Of a stretch of 62,954 bases of DNA, positions 52,705 to 60,411 are shown piece by piece. A program made the position numbers and the translations under genes. This stretch comes from Rhodoferax sp. GTDB taxonomy: Bacteria; Pseudomonadota; Gammaproteobacteria; Burkholderiales; Burkholderiaceae_C. The notes beneath the pieces are model-generated. The model saw only the letters and a program-made list of their open reading frames with translations, was not told the origin of the DNA and ran no database searches. Each line of letters opens with the position of its first letter. Position 1 is the first letter of the stretch. The stretch covers positions 1 to 62,954 of the forward strand of contig SSFF01000007.1 in the NCBI GenBank assembly GCA_008015235.1, in the 5' to 3' direction.

Positions 52705-53898
52705 ATGAACGTCATCCGTTTCTCCGATCTGTGCGCCCAAGGCAAAGTTGCCGGCAAGCGCGTCTTTATCCGTGCCGACCTGAATGTGCCCCAGGATGAC
52801 AGCGGCGCCATCACCGAAGACACGCGCATCCGTGCCTCGATTCCTGCCATCGAAATGGCACTCGCGGCCGGTGCCGCTGTCATGGTCACCTCCCACCTGG
52901 GGCGCCCGACCGAGGGTGAGTTCAAGCCCGAAGACTCCCTGGCCCCTGTGGCCCAGCGCATGGGTGAACTGATGGGCCGCACCATCCCCGTGGTGGCCGA
53001 CTGGGTCGATGGCGTTACCGTGGCGCCGGGGCAGCTGGTGCTGCTGGAGAATTGCCGCGTCAACAAGGGCGAGAAGAAGTGCAACGAAGACCTGAGCAAG
53101 AAGATGGCTGCGCTGTGCGACATCTTCGTGCACGACGCCTTTGGCACCGCCCACCGCGCAGAGGGTACGACCTACGGCATCGCCCAGTTCGCACCCGTGG
53201 CCTGCGCCGGCCCCTTGCTGGCCGCTGAGATCGACGCCATCAGCAAGGCCCTGGCCAATCCGAAGCGCCCGCTGGCCGCCATCGTGGCCGGCTCCAAGGT
53301 CTCCACCAAACTTACCATCCTGCAGAGCCTGGCCAAGAATGTGGACCAACTCATCGTTGGTGGCGGCATTGCCAACACCTTCATGCTGGCCGCCGGCCTG
53401 AAGATCGGCAAGAGCCTGGCCGAGCCCGACCTGCTGGACGAGGCCAAGGCCGTGATCGAGGCCATGAAGGCCCGCGGTGCCGAGGTGCCGATCCCCACCG
53501 ACGTGGTCTGCGCCAAGACCTTCGCTGCCGACGCGGGCGCCACGGTGAAGAAGGCCACCGAGGTGGAAGACGACGATCTCATCCTGGACATCGGCCCCGA
53601 GACCGCGGCCAAGCTCGCCGCGCAGCTGAAGCAGGCCGGCACCATCGTCTGGAACGGCCCGGTGGGCGTGTTCGAGTTCACCGCGTTCGAGAACGGCACC
53701 AAGGTGATTGCCCAGGCCATTGCCGAGAGCAGTGCGTTCAGCATTGCCGGCGGTGGCGACACCCTGGCCGCCATTGCCAAGTACGGCATCGAGAAACAGG
53801 TGGGCTACATCTCCACCGGCGGTGGCGCTTTCCTGGAAGTGCTGGAAGGCAAGACCTTGCCGGCCTTTGAAGTCCTGAGCAAACGCGCCCAGACTTGA
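52705..53898 (+). CDS. pgk: Phosphoglycerate kinase
   Basis: 397 aa, standard length. Glycolytic ATP-forming transfer from 1,3-bisphosphoglycerate. Motifs: [14 protein letters not shown] (substrate-binding Arg/Asp/Asn), [62 protein letters not shown] and the hinge [13 protein letters not shown]. Codon use is strongly G/C-ending, as expected for a highly expressed gene. It is followed by a strong terminator that coincides with copy 4 of the palindromic element. Confidence 0.99.
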   Translation: MNVIRFSDLCAQGKVAGKRVFIRADLNVPQDDSGAITEDTRIRASIPAIEMALAAGAAVMVTSHLGRPTEGEFKPEDSLAPVAQRMGELMGRTIPVVADWVDGVTVAPGQLVLLENCRVNKGEKKCNEDLSKKMAALCDIFVHDAFGTAHRAEGTTYGIAQFAPVACAGPLLAAEIDAISKALANPKRPLAAIVAGSKVSTKLTILQSLAKNVDQLIVGGGIANTFMLAAGLKIGKSLAEPDLLDEAKAVIEAMKARGAEVPIPTDVVCAKTFAADAGATVKKATEVEDDDLILDIGPETAAKLAAQLKQAGTIVWNGPVGVFEFTAFENGTKVIAQAIAESSAFSIAGGGDTLAAIAKYGIEKQVGYISTGGGAFLEVLEGKTLPAFEVLSKRAQT

Positions 53899-53940
53899 CC
53901 CCGTCGTTTGCCCCGCTGGGGGCGAACATCGGCTTAAGCT

Positions 53941-53983
53941 GCTATGGATGGCGTAGCTGGCTGCGCAACTCCTGCTGGGGTGC
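53941..53983 (+). repeat. Palindromic dispersed element, copy 4 (diverged)
   Basis: GCTAT-N8-TAGC-N4-TGCGCA-N8-TGGGGTGC. The first three blocks and all spacings equal those of copies 1 and 3; the last block is diverged. TGCGCA (53962-53967) is the left arm of the pgk terminator stem. Confidence 0.6.
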
Positions 53984-53996
53984 GCAGCTTTTTTTA
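53960..53996 (+). terminator. Rho-independent terminator of pgk
   Basis: Stem GCTGCGCA (53960-53967) with TGCGCAGC (53981-53988), followed by an unbroken run of eight T residues. The remainder of the gap up to 54131 is lower in GC and precedes the chemosensory operon, so it probably holds that operon's promoter; I see no confident boxes. Confidence 0.93.
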
Positions 53997-54130
53997 TGGT
54001 CCAACGCGATAGCCTGCTGTGGAACGTGTTGCAGCAGTCCGATGGGATGGGTCTGCGATCACAAATATGTCGGTCTGTCAGCTGGTTGGGGGAAAAACGT
54101 AATAACATGTAAAAAAACATGTAGCACACC

Positions 54131-54784
54131 ATGCAGTCAACACCCGCGCATACGAAGACGGACAAGGTCCAGGCGAAGGTCGATTTATGTTCCGGTGTCA
54201 TGCCGGTATGGGTTCGCCACCTGGCCGAGTCCCGTTCCCAGTCCGAACAGGCCGTGACACAAATGTTGCGGGCTTTTTCCGACATCAACCCCCACATCAA
54301 CCGGGCCGAGCGCCAGGCCCAGCAAATCACCCAGGCCCTTTCGCAGGCCGATGGTGGTATCACCCATTTGACCAAGGCCTGCGAACGCGAGTTGGCGCCT
54401 GTGCTTGCAGATCCGACCTTGCCTGCAGGCGCGGCCCAGGCCATCCAGAACGCATTGGGTCTGGTATGTGCTGCGGTTGAAGCGTTGGAAGAAATCGCCA
54501 AACCGTTTTCGCATGAAACGCAAATGGTGGCGGAACAGGTGGAGCGCATGTACATCGCGTTCCAGTTCCAGGATCGCATCAGCCAGATGATGGCCTTGCT
54601 GGAAAGCGACATAACGCGCATGCACGACACCCTGGTTGATGTGCAGCAGACGGCCCCCGCATTGGGCGAATGGTTGGCGCATCTGGAATCCCAGTACGCG
54701 ATGAAAGAGCAGCACCAGAACCATGGAGACGAGAAGTCACAGGGTTCCGATGCCGCAGGTGACGGTGAAACTACTTTTTTCTAA
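54131..54784 (+). CDS. CheZ-like chemotaxis phosphatase/accessory protein
   Basis: 217 aa, almost wholly helical and soluble. The segment IAFQFQDRISQMMALLESDI (about 142-161) resembles the CheZ helix that carries the catalytic Gln (F-Q-D-x-x-x-Q), and the extreme C-terminus GDGETTFF follows a disordered linker, like the CheY-binding tail of CheZ. It is directly upstream of a CheY gene (9 bases). I call it CheZ-like from those features and the operon; overall similarity cannot be checked here. Confidence 0.65.
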   Translation: MQSTPAHTKTDKVQAKVDLCSGVMPVWVRHLAESRSQSEQAVTQMLRAFSDINPHINRAERQAQQITQALSQADGGITHLTKACERELAPVLADPTLPAGAAQAIQNALGLVCAAVEALEEIAKPFSHETQMVAEQVERMYIAFQFQDRISQMMALLESDITRMHDTLVDVQQTAPALGEWLAHLESQYAMKEQHQNHGDEKSQGSDAAGDGETTFF

Positions 54785-54793
54785 GAGGTTGGA

Positions 54794-55159
54794 ATGGCAA
54801 AAACGATCATGATTGTGGATGACTCCGCGAGCCTGCGTCAGGTGGTGAAGATGGCTCTGACCGGAGCGGGATACAACGTCTTGGAGGCCAGTGACGGTAA
54901 GGCTGCGCTCGCATTGCTTGATGGTCGCCAGGTCAACATGGTGGTGTGCGATGTGAACATGCCCAATATGAATGGCATTGAATTCGTGCGCGAAGCCAAA
55001 AAGCTGGCTGCCTACAAATTCATGCCCATCCTGATGCTCACTACCGAAAGCCAGGAGTCCAAAAAAGAAGAAGGCAAGGCCGCAGGAGCCAAGGCCTGGA
55101 TGGTCAAGCCCTTCTCGCCAACCCAGCTTGTGTCAGCCGTGGGCAAGCTTTGCGTCTGA
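54794..55159 (+). CDS. cheY: CheY-like single-domain response regulator
   Basis: 121 aa, a receiver domain alone: acidic pair D9-D10, phospho-acceptor D53 (VVCDVNMPNMNG), Thr near 83-84 and K105 (MVKPFSP). It should be phosphorylated by the CheA two genes downstream and act on a motor or pilus. AGAGG precedes the ATG. A small hairpin GCCCC/GGGGC (55173-55190) sits in the gap to the next gene. Confidence 0.95.
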   Translation: MAKTIMIVDDSASLRQVVKMALTGAGYNVLEASDGKAALALLDGRQVNMVVCDVNMPNMNGIEFVREAKKLAAYKFMPILMLTTESQESKKEEGKAAGAKAWMVKPFSPTQLVSAVGKLCV

Positions 55160-55213
55160 TGGTTGCAGGTTGGCCCCTGCTTTAAGGGGCTTCGGGCATG
55201 GCAGGAGGTATTT

Positions 55214-55510
55214 GTGGGTAGACGATTTGAACTGACTCCCGAGTGGAATATCTACAGCGCACTGGAGTCGCGCGATGCCTTGCTGGCATGGGCTTCCGAG
55301 CAGACAGCCAAGGGCCATGATCAGCTCGAAATATCGGCAGTCAATGTCTCTGAGATTGACGGTGCCGGACTGCAGTTGCTCGCGGCCTTGGGTAACCAGG
55401 ATATTTCCTGGCGGCTGGTGGATGCCAGCGAAGCCTTCATAGAGGCCTGCAAGACATTGGGCTTTAGCGCTTGGCTGGAAGCACTCGACTCACCTACCTC
55501 AGGAGCCTAA
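55214..55510 (+). CDS. STAS-domain protein
   Basis: 98 aa from GTG 55214, selected because AGGAGGT ends 4 bases upstream; the longer frame from 55163 lacks such a site. Sequence order fits a STAS fold: FELTPEWNIYSA, LEISAVNVSEIDGAGLQLLAAL, WRLVDASEAFIEACKTLGF. Such small STAS proteins sit in chemosensory operons between CheY and CheA, with an unclear regulatory role. The usual phosphorylatable Ser region reads SEIDGAGL, with Gly-Ala in place of Ser, so phospho-control is doubtful. Confidence 0.85.
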   Translation: MGRRFELTPEWNIYSALESRDALLAWASEQTAKGHDQLEISAVNVSEIDGAGLQLLAALGNQDISWRLVDASEAFIEACKTLGFSAWLEALDSPTSGA

Positions 55511-55512
55511 GA

Positions 55513-57702
55513 ATGGGCACAGCAAGTGACGCCGACCGTGACTTCATTGCACAGGCCATGCCGGCCTTCATCAGCGAGGCTGCCGAGCAGATTGAGGCCA
55601 TAGAGGGGCTTTTGCTCGAACTGGAGGAGCAGCCAGACAACCGTGAGCTTCTCGACTCCCTGTTCCGCTGCGCCCATACGGTCAAAGGGTCGGCCGGAAT
55701 TTTCGGGCTTACGCGCGTGGTGGACTTTACCCACCACGTGGAGACCTTGCTCGACAAGATGCGCGACGGTGACGTCGCGCTCACACCCGACATCAACACT
55801 CTGCTGCTCCAGTGCAATGACCAGATCAGGTTTCTCGTTGACACGGCGCTGGACGAAGAGGCCGATACCCAAGATCAGAAGGACTTGCGCGCCGATCTGA
55901 TCATGCAGCTTTCCATGCTCAGCAGTGCCGAGTTGACCCTGCAGAGCCCCACTCCAAATGTCCAGGAGGCCTTGGACTCGCCCATTGGACCGCAGGTGTG
56001 GACAATCTCGGCCCGCTTTGGCCCGGACACCTTCCGCAATGGCATGGACCCATTGTCGATTGCACGCTATCTGGGAAGCATGGGGCGCATTGTTTCGGTC
56101 AAATGCGAGATCGATACCGTCCCTCCGTTGGTCAACATCAATCCTGAAAGTTGCTACCTGGGGTTTGCCATGGAGCTGGAGTCTTCGGCCACGCGCGAGG
56201 ACATCGAGGGTGCATTCAGTTTTGTCATTGACGATTGCGAATTGGATGTGCAGTCGCCTGAGACGCCGGGGCAGAAACTGGCGCGGGCCATCGAGTCAAT
56301 ACCCGAAACCCCGCGCCTGGGCGACATGCTGGTACAGGTGGGGGCTGTGTCCCCGGACAAGCTGGCCGAGGTGCTTTCCACGCAGCAGCATACCGGAGGC
56401 ATGCCAACTGCTCCCAAAGCCAAGATCGGAGATTTGCTGGAAGCCCAGGCCGGTGTTCCGGCCGAGGCTGTTGCGGCGGCGTTGGGCAAGCAGCAAAAGA
56501 TTCGCGAGTCCACCGGTACCGGGGAAGATCGTTACATCCGCGTCCAGGCAGACAGGCTCGATGCGGTCATCAACCTGCTGGGTGAGTTGGTCATTGCTGG
56601 TGCAGGTGCGACCATGTTGGCGCGTGAGTCGCGGCAGATCAACCTGCTCGAAGCCAATCTGCACATGAATAGCTTGATCGAGGAAATCCGCAATGGAACC
56701 TTGGGCTTGCGCATGGTGCCGGTGGGGGAAACCTTCAGCCGCTTCCGCCGGGTAGTGCGTGATACCGCGGCCAGCCTGGGAAAAGAGGTCAATTTCGAGA
56801 TTGTTGGTGGCGATGCAGAGCTAGACAAATCGATGGTGGAGAAAATCGCCGATCCTCTGATGCACCTAGTCCGCAACTCCCTCGACCACGGCCTGGAGCC
56901 GCCACAGGAGCGCCTGGCAGCCGGCAAACCGGCGGCTGGCAAGCTGGTGCTGAGTGCACGTCATGAGACCGGGGCTATTCTGATTCGCATCGAGGACGAC
57001 GGGCGTGGTATCAACCGCGAGAGGGTGTTGCAGCGGGCCTGGAATCGAGGTCTGCTGGAGCAAGGCGTCGTTCCCAGTGACGATGTCATCAACATGATGA
57101 TCTTCGAGCCGGGGTTTTCCACTGCGGAGCAAGTGACCAACTTGTCGGGTCGGGGCGTCGGCATGGATGTGGTCCGACGCAACATCGAAGCCCTGCGCGG
57201 CACTATCCGGCTGTTGAGCAATCCGGGGCAGGGCCTCATTGTCGATATCCGCCTGCCGCTGACATTGGCAATCATTGACGGCTTCATGGTGGGGGTGGGG
57301 CGCTCCAAGTTCGTGCTTCCGTTGGAGACGGTCGTCGAAGTCGTGGAAGCTGCCGGGCGGGATGTGAAAGTGGACGCGTCGGGTCGCCATTGCATCGAAC
57401 TGCGTGGCGCCATGCTGCCCGTGGTGCGCCTGCGCTCGCTGTACGGTGTGGAGTCCAGCCACACCGACAGAGTCAGTGTCGTCGTGGTCAACTCCGAGAA
57501 GGGCCAATACGGCATTGAGGTGGAAGTGCTCCTGGGGCAGCAGCAAACCGTGATCAAACCCTTGGGTCGTCTGTTCAAGTCGGTCCGGGGAATCTCCGGG
57601 TCGAGCATCTTGGGTAGTGGCGAGGTCGCTTTGATCCTTGATGTGAATTCCTTGGGTGAGTTGGTCACGAGCGCGGGTTCTGCGATGGCTGTGGGCGGCT
57701 GA
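55513..57702 (+). CDS. cheA: Chemotaxis histidine kinase CheA
   Basis: 729 aa from ATG 55513, 2 bases after the STAS stop. Domains: Hpt (1-110) with phospho-His H55 in CAHTVKGSAGIFG; a P2-like middle (about 165-250); two short LGDML/IGDLL repeats (about 275-340); a dimerisation helix pair with RVQADRLDAVINLLGELVI; the ATPase (LMHLVRNSLDHGLEPP; EDDGRGINRERV; GRGVGMDVVRRNIEALRG); and a C-terminal CheW-like domain. It phosphorylates CheY in response to the two receptors encoded next. Complete and apparently functional. Confidence 0.96.
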   Translation: MGTASDADRDFIAQAMPAFISEAAEQIEAIEGLLLELEEQPDNRELLDSLFRCAHTVKGSAGIFGLTRVVDFTHHVETLLDKMRDGDVALTPDINTLLLQCNDQIRFLVDTALDEEADTQDQKDLRADLIMQLSMLSSAELTLQSPTPNVQEALDSPIGPQVWTISARFGPDTFRNGMDPLSIARYLGSMGRIVSVKCEIDTVPPLVNINPESCYLGFAMELESSATREDIEGAFSFVIDDCELDVQSPETPGQKLARAIESIPETPRLGDMLVQVGAVSPDKLAEVLSTQQHTGGMPTAPKAKIGDLLEAQAGVPAEAVAAALGKQQKIRESTGTGEDRYIRVQADRLDAVINLLGELVIAGAGATMLARESRQINLLEANLHMNSLIEEIRNGTLGLRMVPVGETFSRFRRVVRDTAASLGKEVNFEIVGGDAELDKSMVEKIADPLMHLVRNSLDHGLEPPQERLAAGKPAAGKLVLSARHETGAILIRIEDDGRGINRERVLQRAWNRGLLEQGVVPSDDVINMMIFEPGFSTAEQVTNLSGRGVGMDVVRRNIEALRGTIRLLSNPGQGLIVDIRLPLTLAIIDGFMVGVGRSKFVLPLETVVEVVEAAGRDVKVDASGRHCIELRGAMLPVVRLRSLYGVESSHTDRVSVVVVNSEKGQYGIEVEVLLGQQQTVIKPLGRLFKSVRGISGSSILGSGEVALILDVNSLGELVTSAGSAMAVGG

Positions 57703-57752
57703 GTGCATAGGCAGAGGCGTTGATTTTTTAGATTCCTAACCGGAGACAAAGC

Positions 57753-59840
57753 ATGCAAAAAAACAAGACATCTTGGTGGGGGCGCCTGTTCAACGGCGCT
57801 GCGTTGGAGCAACGGATTGCGGAGCTGGAAGCCGAGCTGAAAGTGCGTACGGACATCATGAATGTCACCAGCATCGTGTCCGAGGCCGACAAGAAGGGTG
57901 ACATCCTGAGCATCAACCAGAAATTCATGGACGTGTCGAAATACAGCCGCGACGAGCTGATCGGGCACCCGCATAACACGACGCGCCATCCCGACATGCC
58001 CAAGGAGACGTTCAAGCAAATGTGGGCCACGATTGGGCGCGGTGAAATGTTCCGTGGTGTCATCAAGAACCGCGCCAAGGATGGAACCCCCTACTATGTC
58101 GATGCAGTGGTTGCTCCGATCCTGGGAGACAACGGCAAACCCATGAAGTACCTGGGTGTGCGCTATGACATCACGGAAACAGAGCTGGAGCGCCATAACG
58201 CCCGCGGTATCTTGGGGGCAATCGATGCATCCTATGCCTACATCGAGTTTGATCTGGGCGGGCATGTGCTCAAGGCCAACAGGAACTTCCTGTCCACCAT
58301 GGGCTACGAAGAGAAGGAGGTGCTGGGTCAGCACCACCGGATGTTCTGCGATGCTGCTCTGGCGAATTCTCCGGCTTATGCAGATTTCTGGCGTGAACTG
58401 GGGGCAGGGCACTCCCACAAGAACGTGTTCAGGCGCGTCACCAAGGCAGGTAAGCAGGTATCGCTGCAAGCGGTTTACGCTCCGGTAACCGACGAGATGG
58501 GGCGTGTGGTCAAGATCGTCAAGATTGCGACGGATGTAACTGCCGAGGTGAATGCCACTGAAATGTTGCGCCAAGCGGTTGTGCAAGCCCAGGGGGTCAC
58601 CCAGGCGGCCATGCAAGGGGATTTTTCGCAGCGCATTCCGCTGGAAGGCAAGACAGGTCCTATCGCCGAGTTGTGCACCGGGGTCAACGGCATGCTGGAA
58701 ACAACCGCTGTTATTTTTGCGGACGTGGCACGTGTCTTTGGTGCCTTGGCCGAAGGCGATTTGGGTCAGCGCATTGAGCGGGATTACCAAGGCAGTTTCG
58801 GCCAACTCAAGGACGATGCCAATATGACGACCGAGAAGCTGGCGGCCATCATCCAGGATGTGGTGCGCATGTTTTCGGGTTTGGCGTCGGGCGACCTGAC
58901 GCAGCGCATCGAGCGGGATGCCCAGGGGGTGTTCGATCAGGTCAAGCAGGATGCCAATGCCAGCTGCGTCAAGTTGGCGGAAATCATCGAAGAGGTCCGT
59001 GCCGCGGCTGACGCGCTGACTGGTGCGGCGAACCAGGTCTCGGCCACGGCGCAGAGCCTGAGCCAGGCAGCCAGCGAGCAGGCTGCCAGCGTGGAAGAGA
59101 CCACGGCGCAGATCGACACCATGAGTGCATCGATCAGCCAAAACAGCGACAACGCCAGAGTCACCGACAGCATGGCCACCAAGACCAGCAAGGAAGCCAT
59201 CGAAGGCGGCGGAGCGGTAAGCCAGACGGTGGTGGCGATGAAACAGATCGCAGCCAAGATTGGCATCGTGGACGACATTGCGTACCAGACCAACCTGCTG
59301 GCGCTCAATGCGGCCATCGAAGCGGCGCGTGCGGGAGAGCATGGCAAAGGCTTTGCGGTGGTGGCGGCCGAAGTACGCAAGCTGGCCGAACGCAGCCAGG
59401 AAGCGGCCAAGGAGATCGGGGACCTGGCGGGAAGCAGCGTGAGCACGGCAGAGCGTGCGGGCAAGCTGCTCGACGAGATTGTTCCGAGCATCCAGAAGAC
59501 CAGCGAGCTGGTGCAGGAGATAGCGGCGGCCAGCAGCGAGCAGAGTGAAAGCGTGCTGCAAATAGGTGGAGCGATGGGTCAGTTGAGCAAGGCCACGCAG
59601 CAGAATGCGAGCGCATCGGAGGAGCTGGCAGCGACGAGTGAGGAGCTGTCGGGTCAGGCCGAGCAGCTGCAGCAGAGCATCGGCTTCTTCAACATCGGCG
59701 ATGGCGCTACAGTGCGACTGCCCAGCCGGCACCAGGTGCGCGCGGAACGCCGTTCCGGTGCCGGCGCAATCCCCCGCCTGGGTGCCGGACTGTCTCCACT
59801 GCCAACGCGCGGCGCCACAGGCAACTTCAAGCCCTATTGA
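57753..59840 (+). CDS. Soluble methyl-accepting chemotaxis protein with two PAS domains
   Basis: 695 aa with no membrane helix, so a cytoplasmic receptor of the Aer-like kind. PAS1 (about 40-150; [20 protein letters not shown]) and PAS2 (about 155-265; [20 protein letters not shown]), two or three HAMP-like units (about 280-415; [39 protein letters not shown]), then the signalling domain (about 417-650) with the hairpin [20 protein letters not shown]. The tail ends GNFKPY, so no CheR-tethering pentapeptide. The signalling half is 96 percent identical in DNA to that of the receptor at 60412. Confidence 0.94.
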   Translation: MQKNKTSWWGRLFNGAALEQRIAELEAELKVRTDIMNVTSIVSEADKKGDILSINQKFMDVSKYSRDELIGHPHNTTRHPDMPKETFKQMWATIGRGEMFRGVIKNRAKDGTPYYVDAVVAPILGDNGKPMKYLGVRYDITETELERHNARGILGAIDASYAYIEFDLGGHVLKANRNFLSTMGYEEKEVLGQHHRMFCDAALANSPAYADFWRELGAGHSHKNVFRRVTKAGKQVSLQAVYAPVTDEMGRVVKIVKIATDVTAEVNATEMLRQAVVQAQGVTQAAMQGDFSQRIPLEGKTGPIAELCTGVNGMLETTAVIFADVARVFGALAEGDLGQRIERDYQGSFGQLKDDANMTTEKLAAIIQDVVRMFSGLASGDLTQRIERDAQGVFDQVKQDANASCVKLAEIIEEVRAAADALTGAANQVSATAQSLSQAASEQAASVEETTAQIDTMSASISQNSDNARVTDSMATKTSKEAIEGGGAVSQTVVAMKQIAAKIGIVDDIAYQTNLLALNAAIEAARAGEHGKGFAVVAAEVRKLAERSQEAAKEIGDLAGSSVSTAERAGKLLDEIVPSIQKTSELVQEIAAASSEQSESVLQIGGAMGQLSKATQQNASASEELAATSEELSGQAEQLQQSIGFFNIGDGATVRLPSRHQVRAERRSGAGAIPRLGAGLSPLPTRGATGNFKPY
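59001..59692 (+). repeat. Near-identical receptor signalling segment, copy A
   Basis: 692 bases matching 62263-62954 with no gaps. By hand I count 28 differences (about 96 percent identity), of which only one changes an amino acid (Ile in copy A, Val in copy B). The flanking sequences of the two genes are unrelated. The match runs to the window edge, so its right end is unknown. Confidence 0.9.
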
Positions 59841-59855
59841 GTGGAAAGGCGCAGC

Positions 59856-60371
59856 ATGAGTACTGAAACCAGCACCTTGGCTGCAGGACTGGAGCGCAGG
59901 GAAGCCACCCAACAGTACCTGACCTTCAGTTTGGGGGATGAGGTGTTTGCGATGGATATACGTACGGTGCGTGAAATCATTCAGCACGCGTCCATGACGG
60001 TGGTCCCCCTGATGCCGGACTTTGTCCGCGGCGTGATCAATCTGCGTGGCGCGGTGGTTCCCGTCATTGACTTGCAGTCACGCTTCGGACGCAGTCATTC
60101 CGCAGTAGGAAAAAAGACCTGCATCGTGATTTTTGATGCCAGCAGCCAAGGGGATAGCCAGATGCTAGGGCTTTGGGTGGACGCCGTGAGCGAAGTCATC
60201 GACATCTCGGAGTCCAGCATCGAACCCACGCCAAGCTTTGGTACCACGATCAGTCGCGAATTCATTCGCGGGTTGGGCAAGGTGAACGAAGACTTCATTC
60301 CCATCATCGAAACCGACAAGGCCTTGAGCCTGGATGACATGGCTGCAATTGTGGAGCGACATAACCGTTGA
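59856..60371 (+). CDS. cheW: Chemotaxis adaptor protein CheW
   Basis: 171 aa from ATG 59856, with GGAAAGG 6 bases upstream. A single CheW domain (YLTFSLGDEVFAMDIRTVRE; VRGVINLRGAVVPVIDLQSR; LWVDAVSEVIDISESSIEP). It couples the neighbouring receptors to CheA. It lies between two receptor genes in the same operon. Confidence 0.97.
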   Translation: MSTETSTLAAGLERREATQQYLTFSLGDEVFAMDIRTVREIIQHASMTVVPLMPDFVRGVINLRGAVVPVIDLQSRFGRSHSAVGKKTCIVIFDASSQGDSQMLGLWVDAVSEVIDISESSIEPTPSFGTTISREFIRGLGKVNEDFIPIIETDKALSLDDMAAIVERHNR

Positions 60372-60411
60372 TACCCCTGTGCATCCAGCAGTAAGAGAGA
60401 AATAGATAGCC

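Noticed and set aside
56961..59987. Minus-strand open frame of 1008 codons across cheA, the receptor gene and the start of cheW
   Set aside because: It spans gene boundaries on the other strand and has no recognisable domain; a shadow frame made possible by third-position G/C.
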